DNA of 64,000 nt from an uncultured Rikenellaceae bacterium (GTDB lineage: Bacteria > Bacteroidota > Bacteroidia > Bacteroidales > Rikenellaceae), in contig CALUND010000001.1 in NCBI GenBank assembly GCA_944321925.1, positions 62,001 to 126,000 of the forward strand, in the 5' to 3' direction. Position numbers and translations under genes: made by a program. Shown piece after piece: positions 50,352 to 59,047 of the stretch (positions within the stretch are counted from its first letter, which is position 1; each line of letters opens with the position of its first letter). The notes under the pieces are model-generated. The model worked only from the letters and a program-made list of their open reading frames with translations, was not told the origin of the DNA and made no database searches.

Positions 50352-51185
50352 ATGAAAGTAACCGATAAAAAGATCGAGTTGCAACAGTGGCTGCAGCAGG
50401 CGGAGGGTCTCAGGGGATTCGTTCCCACGATGGGCGCTCTGCATGCGGGTCATCTGTCGCTTGTGCAGCGGGCGCGCAAAGAGTGTGCCGTGGTTGCAGT
50501 GAGTGTATTCGTCAATCCCACGCAGTTCAACGATCCCAACGATTTGAAGAGCTACCCCCGTACTCCGGAGGCCGATTTGAAGTTGCTGGAGCAGGCAGGT
50601 GTGGATTTTGTCTTTATGCCGACCGTGGAGGAGATCTATCCGGAGCCCGACACCCGGGTTTTCGATTTCGGACGGATCGACAAGGTGATGGAAGGAGCTA
50701 CGCGTCCGGGCCACTTCAACGGGGTGGCGCAGGTTGTCAGTCGTCTTTTCGAGATTGTGAAGCCGGAGAAAGCCTATTTCGGGGAGAAGGATTTTCAGCA
50801 GATCGCCGTTATCCGTGCCATGGTTCGTCAGCTGAAGTTTCCGGTAGAGATCGTGGCGTGTCCGATCGTGCGCGGCGAAGACGGGTTGGCCCTCTCTTCG
50901 CGCAACACGCTGCTCGATGCGCCCCATCGCAAGGCGGCTCCGGGAATCTATGCTGCGTTGCGGGCCGGGGTGGAGCGGATGAACGACATGACGCCGGACG
51001 AGGTGGTGAAGTTCGTTACGGAGCGTGTCGAAAGCGATCCGTTGCTGAAGGTGATCTATTTCCGGATTGTCCATGCAGAGACGTTGGAGGAGGTCGCTTC
51101 GTGGAGTGAACAGGGTGATAAACAGGGATGCATCGCCGTTCAAGCGGGTTCGGTGCGTCTGATCGATAACATTCGTTTCGTATGA
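50352..51185 (+). CDS. panC: Pantothenate synthetase
   Basis: 277-aa enzyme joining pantoate and beta-alanine with ATP in vitamin B5/CoA synthesis. HIGH-type [12 protein letters not shown] (about 27-38), [21 protein letters not shown] and LSSRN (KMSKS-equivalent) motifs are present. Start 50352 has a GGAGG just upstream (50347-50351). Its stop overlaps the panD start by 4 nt (ATGA), so the two are coupled and panD supplies its beta-alanine. Confidence 0.95.
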   Translation: MKVTDKKIELQQWLQQAEGLRGFVPTMGALHAGHLSLVQRARKECAVVAVSVFVNPTQFNDPNDLKSYPRTPEADLKLLEQAGVDFVFMPTVEEIYPEPDTRVFDFGRIDKVMEGATRPGHFNGVAQVVSRLFEIVKPEKAYFGEKDFQQIAVIRAMVRQLKFPVEIVACPIVRGEDGLALSSRNTLLDAPHRKAAPGIYAALRAGVERMNDMTPDEVVKFVTERVESDPLLKVIYFRIVHAETLEEVASWSEQGDKQGCIAVQAGSVRLIDNIRFV

Positions 51186-51541
51186 AGATGCAGATTGAAG
51201 TCTTGAAGTCGAAAATTCACCGGGCTTCCGTGACGGAGGCCAACCTCAATTACGTGGGGAGCATCACCATCGACGAGGTGTTGATGGAGGCGGCCAACCT
51301 GATCGTAGGGGAGAAGGTGCAGATCATGGATATCGATAACGGCGAGCGTTTCGAGACCTACGTGATCAAAGGGGAACGCGGAAGCGGCGCGATCTGTCTC
51401 AATGGGGCTGCAGCCCGCAAGGTGCAGCCGGGCGACAAGGTGATCATCGCTTCCTATGCATTGATGGATTTCGAAGATGCCAAGCAGTTCAAACCGTGGG
51501 TAATTTTCCCCGATACGGCGACCAATAAGTTGGTGCGGTAA
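51182..51541 (+). CDS. panD: Aspartate 1-decarboxylase precursor
   Basis: 119-aa pyruvoyl-dependent enzyme making beta-alanine from aspartate for pantothenate. Self-cleavage occurs at Gly-Ser in NYVGSITI (Gly26-Ser27 from this start; Gly24-Ser25, the usual numbering, if translation begins at ATG 51188), and SIT followed by LMEAANL and [19 protein letters not shown] completes the family pattern. Overlaps panC. Ends before a hairpin at 51570-51607. Confidence 0.95.
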   Translation: MKMQIEVLKSKIHRASVTEANLNYVGSITIDEVLMEAANLIVGEKVQIMDIDNGERFETYVIKGERGSGAICLNGAAARKVQPGDKVIIASYALMDFEDAKQFKPWVIFPDTATNKLVR

Positions 51542-51569
51542 AGGGAGCCGATAGCTCATACAGCATTTG

Positions 51570-51607
51570 AAAGTTCTTCTCCTGCCCAGAGAGGAACTTT
51601 TATTTTT
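51570..51607 (+). terminator. Terminator after panD
   Basis: AAAGTTCTTCTC pairs with GAGAGGAACTTT (one G-U), followed by TATTTTTCC. Confidence 0.75.
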
Positions 51608-51943
51608 CCCCGGAGGTCTGTTCCGCACAGATCGTCGTTTTGCCGAATGTGGGTATGGAGGGAGATATGATGGGAGTGTGGAAGGAGAACTAAAAAAGAA
51701 AAAGAGGAGCGGAGAAGACCTACTCCATGGTGGGCAACATGAATGAACACCAACTCCTCATCGAGGTGTTTTGCTCCTCAATTTTCCTTTTCGCTTTTTT
51801 TACGGCGGCGATTCCTTTTCCCGGCAGAGTCTCTGGCCCGCTAAATCCTGGAAACGGCGATCTCACGTTCGGATGTTGTCGGATTCGCCACTCTTGTGTG
51901 TTGAAAATGCAACATAAACTGTGCTGCATGTCGAAAATTTAAT
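51608..51943. other. Non-coding stretch with structured-RNA candidate
   Basis: No convincing gene: a 71-codon frame and an antisense frame exist but look non-coding. The middle part (51690-51802) folds well and is annotated separately. Confidence 0.5.
51690..51802 (+). ncRNA. Candidate structured small RNA
   Basis: A closing helix GAGGAGC (51704-51710) with GCTCCTC (51773-51779) surrounds three small hairpins: GGAG/CTCC, TGGTG/CACCA and CCTC/GAGG, like a four-way junction. An A-rich tract (51692-51703) and a T-rich tract (51780-51801) can pair outside the helix and the latter ends in a T run, terminator-like. Independent terminator and promoter boxes flank it. Not a tRNA (no T-loop). Untested. 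Confidence 0.35.
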
Positions 51944-51951
51944 TACCTTTG
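51944..51951 (+). promoter_or_regulatory. -7 box of the DUF456 gene
   Basis: TACCTTTG, 20 nt before ATG 51971. Confidence 0.6.
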
Positions 51952-51970
51952 GGTCGAAAAGCTTTTCCGC

Positions 51971-52453
51971 ATGTCGGTATTTCTCACCATTTTGGCAATC
52001 GCGCTGGCTCTTCTCGGGCTGATCGGTTGCATCGTTCCGGCCTTGCCGGGTCCTCCGCTCAGTTTCGTGGCCCTGCTGTTGATGCAGGCGACCCGCTTTG
52101 CGGACTACTCCTGGGCTTTTTTTGTTATTTGGCTGTGTGTTACCATTCTGGTGACCGTGGCCGATTATTATCTGCCGGCGATGATGACGCGTCGTTTCGG
52201 CGGTTCGCGCTATGCCACCTGGGGAACCACGATCGGCATCGTGGCCGGATTTTTTATTTTTCCTCCCTGGGGCATCATACTATGGCCCTTTGTCGGAGCG
52301 TTAGTGGGAGAGCTGCTGTGGAACCGGGGCGATAGCGTCGGGGCACTTCGGGTGGCTTTCGGCTCTTTCGTCGCCTTTTTGTTCGGTACGGGGGCCAAAA
52401 TGATCGCTTCCGGAATGATGCTGTTCTATGTGGTGAAACCCTTGTTCGCTTAA
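51971..52453 (+). CDS. DUF456 membrane protein
   Basis: 160-aa inner-membrane protein with about four hydrophobic segments separated by glycine-rich turns (ALLGLIGCIVPALPGPPLSF, GIIAGFFIFPPWGIILWPFVGALVGEL-like). Matches DUF456, a family of unknown function. Forms a likely operon with the M16 peptidase gene 28 nt downstream. No catalytic residues visible. Confidence 0.82.
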   Translation: MSVFLTILAIALALLGLIGCIVPALPGPPLSFVALLLMQATRFADYSWAFFVIWLCVTILVTVADYYLPAMMTRRFGGSRYATWGTTIGIVAGFFIFPPWGIILWPFVGALVGELLWNRGDSVGALRVAFGSFVAFLFGTGAKMIASGMMLFYVVKPLFA

Positions 52454-52481
52454 AATAAAAAGAAGAGACTTAAAAATTGTT

Positions 52482-55394
52482 ATGAATATGAAACTACGAT
52501 CTGTTTTGTTGTTGGCCGGATGCATGGTCGTGTTGGCTGCATGCGGTCCCAAATACTCCTATGAGAGCGTGAAGAACGATCCGCTCAAAACCCGTATCTA
52601 TACTTTGCCGAACGGCCTGAAAGTCTATATGAACGTCAATCGCGAGACGCCCCGCATACAGACTTATGTGGCTGTTCGTGTGGGAAGTAAGAACGATCCC
52701 CACGAGACGACCGGCCTCGCGCACTATTTCGAACACCTGATGTTCAAGGGGACCGAACAGTTCGGCACGCAGGATTATGCGGCGGAAAAGCCGATGCTCG
52801 ATGAGATCGAGCAACTTTTCGAACGCTATCGCAAAACGACCGACGAGGCGGAACGAAAGGCCATCTATCATCGGATTGACAGTATCAGCTACGAGGCCTC
52901 CAAGATCGCCATTCCCAACGAGTACGACAAACTGATGAGTGCCATCGGGGCGGAGGGGACGAACGCCTATACGGGTTACGACCAGACCGTTTACGTGGAG
53001 GATATCCCCAGCAATCAGGTGGAAAATTGGGTGAAGATTCAGGCCGATCGCTTCCAGCACCCGGTCATCCGCGGTTTCCACACCGAGCTGGAAACCATCT
53101 ACGAGGAGAAAAACATGTCGCTTACGAACGATTCGCGGAAGGTGACCGAAGCGATGCTGGTGGCGCTCTTCCCGAACCATCCTTACGGTACGCAGACGGT
53201 GCTCGGTACACAGGAGAACTTGAAAAATCCGTCGATTACCAACGTGCGCAATTACCATAAGACGTGGTATGTGCCCAACAACATGGCGATCTGCATGAGC
53301 GGCGATTTCGATCCGGATGAGACGATCCGCCTGATCGATAAATATTTCGGCTCGATGGAGCCCAACGACAGCCTGCCGAAACTCCAGTTTGGTGAGCAGC
53401 CTGCAATCGACGCACCTATCGTGACAGAGGTCTATGGCCCGGATGCGGAGAATGTGACAGTGGCTTGGCGGCTCGGAGGTGCGGCAAGTGAGGATGCCGA
53501 TATTCTGCCGCTGGTGAACGGCGTGTTGTATAATGGACAGGCAGGCCTTTTCGACCTCGATTTGTTGCAGGAACAGAAAGTGCTGTCGGCCTTTGCCGGG
53601 GCTTCCACATTGGCCGATTACGGGGTGATGATGCTCCAGGGACGTCCCAAACAGGGCCAGACGCTCGACGAGGTGAAGGAGTTGATGCTTGCTGAGGTGG
53701 ATAAGTTGCGTCGGGGCGATTTCGACGAGGGTCTGATCGCTGCGACGATAGCCAACTACAAGGCCCAGGTGATGAACTACCTCGATTCGAATGAGGGCCG
53801 TGCCGATTTTTACGTCAATACGTTCATCGACGGGATTGAATGGAAGGATCAGGTGGAGGCTCTCGACCGTTTGTCGAAATTCACCAAGGAGGATGTGGTG
53901 AAATTTGCTCAGGAGCGGTTCGGCGACAACAACTACGCCCTCATCTACAAGCGTGAAGGCGAGGATCCGAGCGTACAGAAGATGGCCAAGCCCGACATCA
54001 CGCCGATTTTCATGAACCGCGATACGACGAGCGCCTTTCTGCGTGCGATCCGCGACACTCCTGTCAAGCCGATCGAACCGCGCTTCGTTGATTTCAAACG
54101 CGATATGGGGCAACTGCGGGCCAAAAACGGAATACCGGTTCTCTATAAAAAGAATGAGACAACCGATCTCTTTACCTTAATTTATCTCTACGAGGTTGGT
54201 AACAACAACGATCCGGCCATTAATCTCGCTTCGAGCTACCTGCAGTATCTCGGTACCGACAGCCTGAATGCCGGAGAGCTGGCTCGGGCGTTCTATGATA
54301 TCGCCTGCTCGTTCGGTATCACTGCCGGATCGGATCGCACCTATGTGACAATCAGCGGTCTGGCGGAGAATATGCCCAAAGCGATGGAGTTGACCGAGCA
54401 GTTGATGAATCGTGCAGTCCCCGACGAAGCCATTCTCGCCGCGCTGAAAGCGGATATTCTGAAAGGCCGCGCCGATGCCAAACTCAATCAGGGAAGTAAC
54501 TTCCAACGTTTGGTCTCTTATGCGATCTACGGTCCAGATTGTTTGAAAGCCACGACGCTCAGCAACGAACAGTTGGCTGCGATCTCGTCGGAAGAGCTGC
54601 TCGGTAAAATTCGCGATTTCCGAAACAGAGAGCATCGTATCCTTTATTACGGACCGGAAAGCGAGAGTCGTTTGCTGACGGAACTCGGTACTTATCACAA
54701 TTGTTCGAGTGAACTGCAACCCGTGCCGGAGAAGGTGGTTTGGCCGATGCTCGAAACACCGGCCAATAAAGTGGTGATTGCTCCTTATGATGCCAACCAG
54801 ATCTATATGCAGATGGTCTCGAACCGGGGCGAAAAGTTCGACCCGGAGGTCGATGCGGTCCGTACGCTTTACAATGCCTATTTTGGCGGAGGCATGAATG
54901 CCATTGTTTTCCAGGAGATGCGCGAGGCACGGGCACTGGCCTACTCCGCATCGGCCGGCCTCGTCAGTCCGAGTCGTGTCGACAAACCCTATTTCTACCA
55001 GACATTCATCGCAACGCAGAACGATAAGATGCCGCAGGCGATAGCCGCTTTCGACGAGATTATCAACAACATGCCGGAGAGTCCTGCTGCATTTGAACTG
55101 GCGAAAGAGTCGGTGATTACCGGCATTCGGACTCAGCGTTTTACCAAGGACGGTGTACTCTGGTATTTCATCTCCATGGAGGACCTCGGGATCGATTACG
55201 ATCGTTCGAAACGGATTTTCGAAGAGGTGCCTTCCCTTACTTTGGACGATGTGAAGGCTTTCCAGGAGAAATGGGTTAAGGGGCGTACCTACACCTATTG
55301 TATCCTCGGAGACAAGGAGACGCTCGATCTGGATTATTTGCGCTCGCTCGGTCCGGTTGAAGAGGTCGAGCGGGATGAGATATTCGGCTACTGA
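52482..55394 (+). CDS. M16 (insulinase/pitrilysin) zinc peptidase lipoprotein
   Basis: 970-aa two-repeat M16 protein (lipobox AAC, Cys21): active N-terminal domain with HYFEH (81-85, inverted HxxEH zinc motif) and the downstream Glu in LETIYEEKNM, followed by the catalytically inactive M16 repeats typical of a clamshell protease. It probably degrades small peptides in the periplasm. Preceded by a DUF456 gene and followed by a perfect-stem terminator. Start 52482 gives the lipoprotein signal MNMKLRSVLLLAGCMVVLAA. Confidence 0.92.
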   Translation: MNMKLRSVLLLAGCMVVLAACGPKYSYESVKNDPLKTRIYTLPNGLKVYMNVNRETPRIQTYVAVRVGSKNDPHETTGLAHYFEHLMFKGTEQFGTQDYAAEKPMLDEIEQLFERYRKTTDEAERKAIYHRIDSISYEASKIAIPNEYDKLMSAIGAEGTNAYTGYDQTVYVEDIPSNQVENWVKIQADRFQHPVIRGFHTELETIYEEKNMSLTNDSRKVTEAMLVALFPNHPYGTQTVLGTQENLKNPSITNVRNYHKTWYVPNNMAICMSGDFDPDETIRLIDKYFGSMEPNDSLPKLQFGEQPAIDAPIVTEVYGPDAENVTVAWRLGGAASEDADILPLVNGVLYNGQAGLFDLDLLQEQKVLSAFAGASTLADYGVMMLQGRPKQGQTLDEVKELMLAEVDKLRRGDFDEGLIAATIANYKAQVMNYLDSNEGRADFYVNTFIDGIEWKDQVEALDRLSKFTKEDVVKFAQERFGDNNYALIYKREGEDPSVQKMAKPDITPIFMNRDTTSAFLRAIRDTPVKPIEPRFVDFKRDMGQLRAKNGIPVLYKKNETTDLFTLIYLYEVGNNNDPAINLASSYLQYLGTDSLNAGELARAFYDIACSFGITAGSDRTYVTISGLAENMPKAMELTEQLMNRAVPDEAILAALKADILKGRADAKLNQGSNFQRLVSYAIYGPDCLKATTLSNEQLAAISSEELLGKIRDFRNREHRILYYGPESESRLLTELGTYHNCSSELQPVPEKVVWPMLETPANKVVIAPYDANQIYMQMVSNRGEKFDPEVDAVRTLYNAYFGGGMNAIVFQEMREARALAYSASAGLVSPSRVDKPYFYQTFIATQNDKMPQAIAAFDEIINNMPESPAAFELAKESVITGIRTQRFTKDGVLWYFISMEDLGIDYDRSKRIFEEVPSLTLDDVKAFQEKWVKGRTYTYCILGDKETLDLDYLRSLGPVEEVERDEIFGY

Positions 55395-55418
55395 TTACCG
55401 AGCTTTCCGGACGATTGG

Positions 55419-55453
55419 ACGGGACGTTTTCCGTGGGGAAAACGTCCCGTTTC
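55419..55453 (+). terminator. Terminator after the M16 gene
   Basis: ACGGGACGTTTTCC (55419-55432) pairs perfectly with GGAAAACGTCCCGT (55437-55450), 4-nt loop, then TTTC. Confidence 0.9.
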
Positions 55454-55555
55454 ATTACCTGTTTTTTGACAAAACTTTATGGCTCAGAGAGAGCCTATTC
55501 CTTTTTTTATCCATTATTTATGGTCAGGAAATTTTGTTGAAAAAATTTTTTTATC

Positions 55556-55563
55556 TAAATTTG
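55556..55563 (+). promoter_or_regulatory. SusC promoter (-33 TTTG at 55533-55536)
   Basis: TAAATTTG (TAnnTTTG) with TTTG 19 nt upstream. Transcript starts near 55568, giving a leader of about 210 nt before ATG 55777. Confidence 0.65.
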
Positions 55564-55567
55564 GGCA

Positions 55568-55776
55568 CTAAAACTATATACCAAAATCATCGTTGAGTAT
55601 ACGGTCAACGGTCATAAAATGAAAGGAGGAAAAGGATCGGACTGAAAACTAATCGACAAACCATGAGTGTTGGAAAGGTTTTAATTGTCTGCCTTTCCGC
55701 ATGTTACAACCTTTATGAGTGTCAATCTAACTAAAGAAAAACTGATTAAACATAATCTTAACTAATTCTGAACACT
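55568..55776 (+). promoter_or_regulatory. Long susC leader with alternative helices
   Basis: Contains GGAAAGG (55672-55678)/CCTTTCC (55692-55698) and, overlapping it, AAAGGTT (55674-55680)/AACCTTT (55708-55714), which cannot form at the same time. ATGAGTGT occurs twice (55663 and 55715). Possible attenuation or translational control of the SusC/SusD operon. Confidence 0.4.
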
Positions 55777-58700
55777 ATGAACAAAACTAACACCAATTGG
55801 AACATGGCTATGTTGCGCAAGGTGGTTCTTTGTTTCTGCATGTTGGGGATTTTTTCGCTGTTTTTAGCGGAAAGTGCTATGGCCTCTCCATCGGATACAG
55901 AGGGCGCTTATGCTGTCCAACAGAAGAAGGTGACCGGTAAGGTCGTGGATGAGCAGGGCGAGCCGCTGGTAGGCGCGACAGTCATCAACCAGACTACGAC
56001 CAAAGGTGCTATCACCGGAGCCGATGGTTCGTTTGAACTCGATGCCAATTCGACGGACAAGTTGCTCGTTCAATACCTCGGTATGGAAGACCAGGTTGTC
56101 GACGTGGCAGGGCAAAGTGTTTTGCTTATCAAAATGGCTCCTAAGGTTACGACGATGGAGGACTTGACGGTCGTCGCTTTCGGTCAGCAGAAGAAAGAGA
56201 GCGTCGTTGCTTCTATCACGGCTGTCAGCCCGAAAGACTTGAAGGTTTCTTCGAGTAACTTCACCACGGCGTTGGCTGGTCGTATGGCGGGTCTTATCTC
56301 CTACCAGCGAAGCGGTGAGCCGGGAGCCGATAACGCCGAGTTCTTCGTTCGAGGCGTTACTTCCTTCGGTTATGCAACCGAGCCTCTGATCTTGTTGGAC
56401 GGTTTCGAAATCTCTGCGGATGACCTGGCAGCCCTCGAGCCTGACAATATCGAGCAGTTTGCCATTCTGAAAGACGCAACTGCTGCAGCTCTTTATGGTT
56501 CGAAAGGTGCAAACGGTGTGATCACGGTGACTACCAAACAAGGTCAGGAAGGTGCTGCAAAAGTATCGTTCCGTCATGAGTCCCGCTTCTCCATGCCGAC
56601 TCAGGTGCCTGAGGTGGTTGATGGTATCACTTACATGAACTACTATAACGAGGCTTACCTTAACGACGACCCGAACAGGGCTCCGTACTACACTTCGCAG
56701 AAGATCCTCAATACGCAGCAAGGTCTCAACCCCTATGCCTATCCGAATGTGAACTGGTACGATGAGATGTTCGAAGATTTTGCTTACAACCAACACTATA
56801 CGTTGAACGTGAGCGGTGGTGGTAAGGTGGTTCGTTACTATGTAGCCGGTAGCTACGACCGTGATAACGGTGTGTTGAAAAACAACCGGTTGAATAACTT
56901 CAAGAACAACATTGCCATCGACCGTTTCAACATCATGGCGAAGGTGAATGTGAATATCACCAAAACCACGAAATTGGAGGTAAACATGAACTCTACGTTC
57001 AAGAATTACGAGGGTCCGAACAATGCTTCTTCTACTAGTGAGGATAGTGATACGGAAGTATCCGATGCAACGGTGGTATTCAACAATGTGATGGCCGGTA
57101 ACCCGGTAGAGTTCCCGAAATACTATTCGACGCAATATCTGACTGGAGATCAGGCTGACGAGTTGAAACTGTCGGGTCATACGCTTTTCGGTACGAACCT
57201 GGCTGGCAACATGACCAACCCCTATGCGCAGATGGTTCGTGGTTATAAAGACGGTTTCCAGAACACGATCGTTTCGCAGTTTACGTTGAACCAGGATCTG
57301 AATTTCGTTACCGAAGGTTTGGCAGCGCATGCAAAAGTCTCTATCCGTAACTACTCTTCGTATGAGAGTCGCCGTGCTTATCGACCTTACTATTATGCAT
57401 TGAACGAGTACGACGAATTTAATGATACCTATTCTTTGGTTCAGGTTGGCGAAGATGGAGACCTTGATCTGGGTGATGCTTCGACAACTCGTCAGACGAA
57501 CAGTTTCCTCTATTTCGAGGCCGGTGTTACCTACAACCGTACTTTCAATGATGCTCATGAGGTCGGAGCAACGTTTATTTATACGCAGGAAGAGGAGAAA
57601 AAATCGGGTACGTCGGAAAAAAGATCTATTCAAGCGTCGTTGCCTTCGCGTAACCAAGGTATCCGTGGTCGTGCCACTTATGCTTACAAAGGCCGTTACA
57701 TGCTGGAGGCTTCTTTGACATATAACGGATCGGAGAAATTCAATGCCGATCACCGCTGGGGTCTCTTCCCTGCAGTCGGTGTGGGTTATATGATTTCGAA
57801 CGAGAAGTTCTGGGAGCCGCTGAAAAAAGTGGTGAACAACCTGAAGTTCCGTTACTCTTGGGGTCGCGTAGGTAATGACGATATCGCTGCAGAAAGCGAG
57901 CGCTTCCTCTTCCTCTCTCAAATTACCTCTTCGGGCGATGGTGGCTACTACATGAACTCGAAATGGGGTTCTACGCTCGGTTCCTACAATGTGGCTCGTA
58001 TGGCCAACCCGCTGATTACCTGGGAAATCGCAACGAAACAGAACGTGGGTATCGACCTGTCGTTGTTCGAATTCGCAGACATCATGGTTGAGTACTTCTA
58101 TGAAAAACGTACGGGTATTTACCAGCGACGTGGTTCGATGCCTTCGTCGACCGGTTTGGCAGGTAAAGATCTTTACGGTAACGTGGGTGCTGCTGAGTCG
58201 TCGGGTATCGATGCTTCTATCGACCTGAAGAAATCTTTCGGTAAAGACGCATTCATCACCGGACGTTTCAACTTCACTTATGCACACAGCAATGTGTTGG
58301 AAAAAGACGAACCTGCATATAAGGAGAACCTCCGTCACCTGAGCCGTGTAGGATATCCTGTAACTCAGAAATGGGGCTATATTGCAGAGCGTCTGTTCGT
58401 GGATGCAAACGATGTGGCCAACTCGCCTGCCCAGGAAGTGAACGGTGGTACAGGTAATGTTTTCGCTGGTGATATTAAATATAAGGATATTGATGGTGAT
58501 GGTAAAGTTGGTGATAACGACGTTGTTCCTATTGGATATCCGACCACTCCGGAGATCAACTACGGTTTCGGTATCAGTGCAACCTACAAATCGTTCGACT
58601 TATCGTTCTTCTTCCAGGGTCAAGGTCGTTCTTCGTTCTTTATCAATCCGAACAAGATCAATCCTTTCGCCGGCTATCGTAATGCCTTGCAATATATTGC

Positions 58701-59028
58701 GGACAGCCACTGGAGTCCTGATAATCCGGTATCGGATGCTTTCTGGCCTCGTCTTTCGACCGGTACGGCGAATAACAACATGGCTCAATATTCTACATGG
58801 TGGTTGCGTAACGGTAGCTTCCTTCGTTTGAAATCGGTTGAGCTTGGTTATTCGATTGCGCCCAGCATTCTGAAGAAAACTCCGATCAAATCGTTCCGTG
58901 TATACCTGTCGGCAACGAACCTCTTTATCATCTCCAAGTTCAAACTGTGGGATGCTGAGATGGCTGAGAACGGTCTGGGTTATCCGCTGCAGCGTGTGTT
59001 GAGTGTCGGTGTAAATATCACGTTCTAA
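55777..59028 (+). CDS. SusC/RagA-type TonB-linked outer-membrane protein
   Basis: 1083-aa outer-membrane importer: N-terminal signal sequence (to about 37), carboxypeptidase-regulatory-like domain (KKVTGKVVDEQGEPLVGATV, about 49-120), the SusC plug with TTMEDLTVVAFGQQKKESV and LLDGFEISADDLAALEPDNIEQF (about 130-260), and a 22-strand barrel ending in GVNITF. It imports large ligands, usually glycans, in complex with a SusD lipoprotein, encoded 19 nt downstream. No GH, PL or regulator gene is in the window, so the substrate is unknown. The segment is more A/T-rich by eye than the housekeeping DNA upstream. Confidence 0.95.
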   Translation: MNKTNTNWNMAMLRKVVLCFCMLGIFSLFLAESAMASPSDTEGAYAVQQKKVTGKVVDEQGEPLVGATVINQTTTKGAITGADGSFELDANSTDKLLVQYLGMEDQVVDVAGQSVLLIKMAPKVTTMEDLTVVAFGQQKKESVVASITAVSPKDLKVSSSNFTTALAGRMAGLISYQRSGEPGADNAEFFVRGVTSFGYATEPLILLDGFEISADDLAALEPDNIEQFAILKDATAAALYGSKGANGVITVTTKQGQEGAAKVSFRHESRFSMPTQVPEVVDGITYMNYYNEAYLNDDPNRAPYYTSQKILNTQQGLNPYAYPNVNWYDEMFEDFAYNQHYTLNVSGGGKVVRYYVAGSYDRDNGVLKNNRLNNFKNNIAIDRFNIMAKVNVNITKTTKLEVNMNSTFKNYEGPNNASSTSEDSDTEVSDATVVFNNVMAGNPVEFPKYYSTQYLTGDQADELKLSGHTLFGTNLAGNMTNPYAQMVRGYKDGFQNTIVSQFTLNQDLNFVTEGLAAHAKVSIRNYSSYESRRAYRPYYYALNEYDEFNDTYSLVQVGEDGDLDLGDASTTRQTNSFLYFEAGVTYNRTFNDAHEVGATFIYTQEEEKKSGTSEKRSIQASLPSRNQGIRGRATYAYKGRYMLEASLTYNGSEKFNADHRWGLFPAVGVGYMISNEKFWEPLKKVVNNLKFRYSWGRVGNDDIAAESERFLFLSQITSSGDGGYYMNSKWGSTLGSYNVARMANPLITWEIATKQNVGIDLSLFEFADIMVEYFYEKRTGIYQRRGSMPSSTGLAGKDLYGNVGAAESSGIDASIDLKKSFGKDAFITGRFNFTYAHSNVLEKDEPAYKENLRHLSRVGYPVTQKWGYIAERLFVDANDVANSPAQEVNGGTGNVFAGDIKYKDIDGDGKVGDNDVVPIGYPTTPEINYGFGISATYKSFDLSFFFQGQGRSSFFINPNKINPFAGYRNALQYIADSHWSPDNPVSDAFWPRLSTGTANNNMAQYSTWWLRNGSFLRLKSVELGYSIAPSILKKTPIKSFRVYLSATNLFIISKFKLWDAEMAENGLGYPLQRVLSVGVNITF

Positions 59029-59047
59029 TTTAAATACAATGTTTACA

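Noticed and set aside
51727..51942. 71-codon frame in the panD-DUF456 gap
   Set aside because: It overlaps a strongly folded stretch and an antisense frame of similar length; amino acids look random and there is no ribosome-binding site of note.
55864..58338. Long antisense open frame across susC
   Set aside because: Shadow frame; no start context or domain, whereas SusC is clear.
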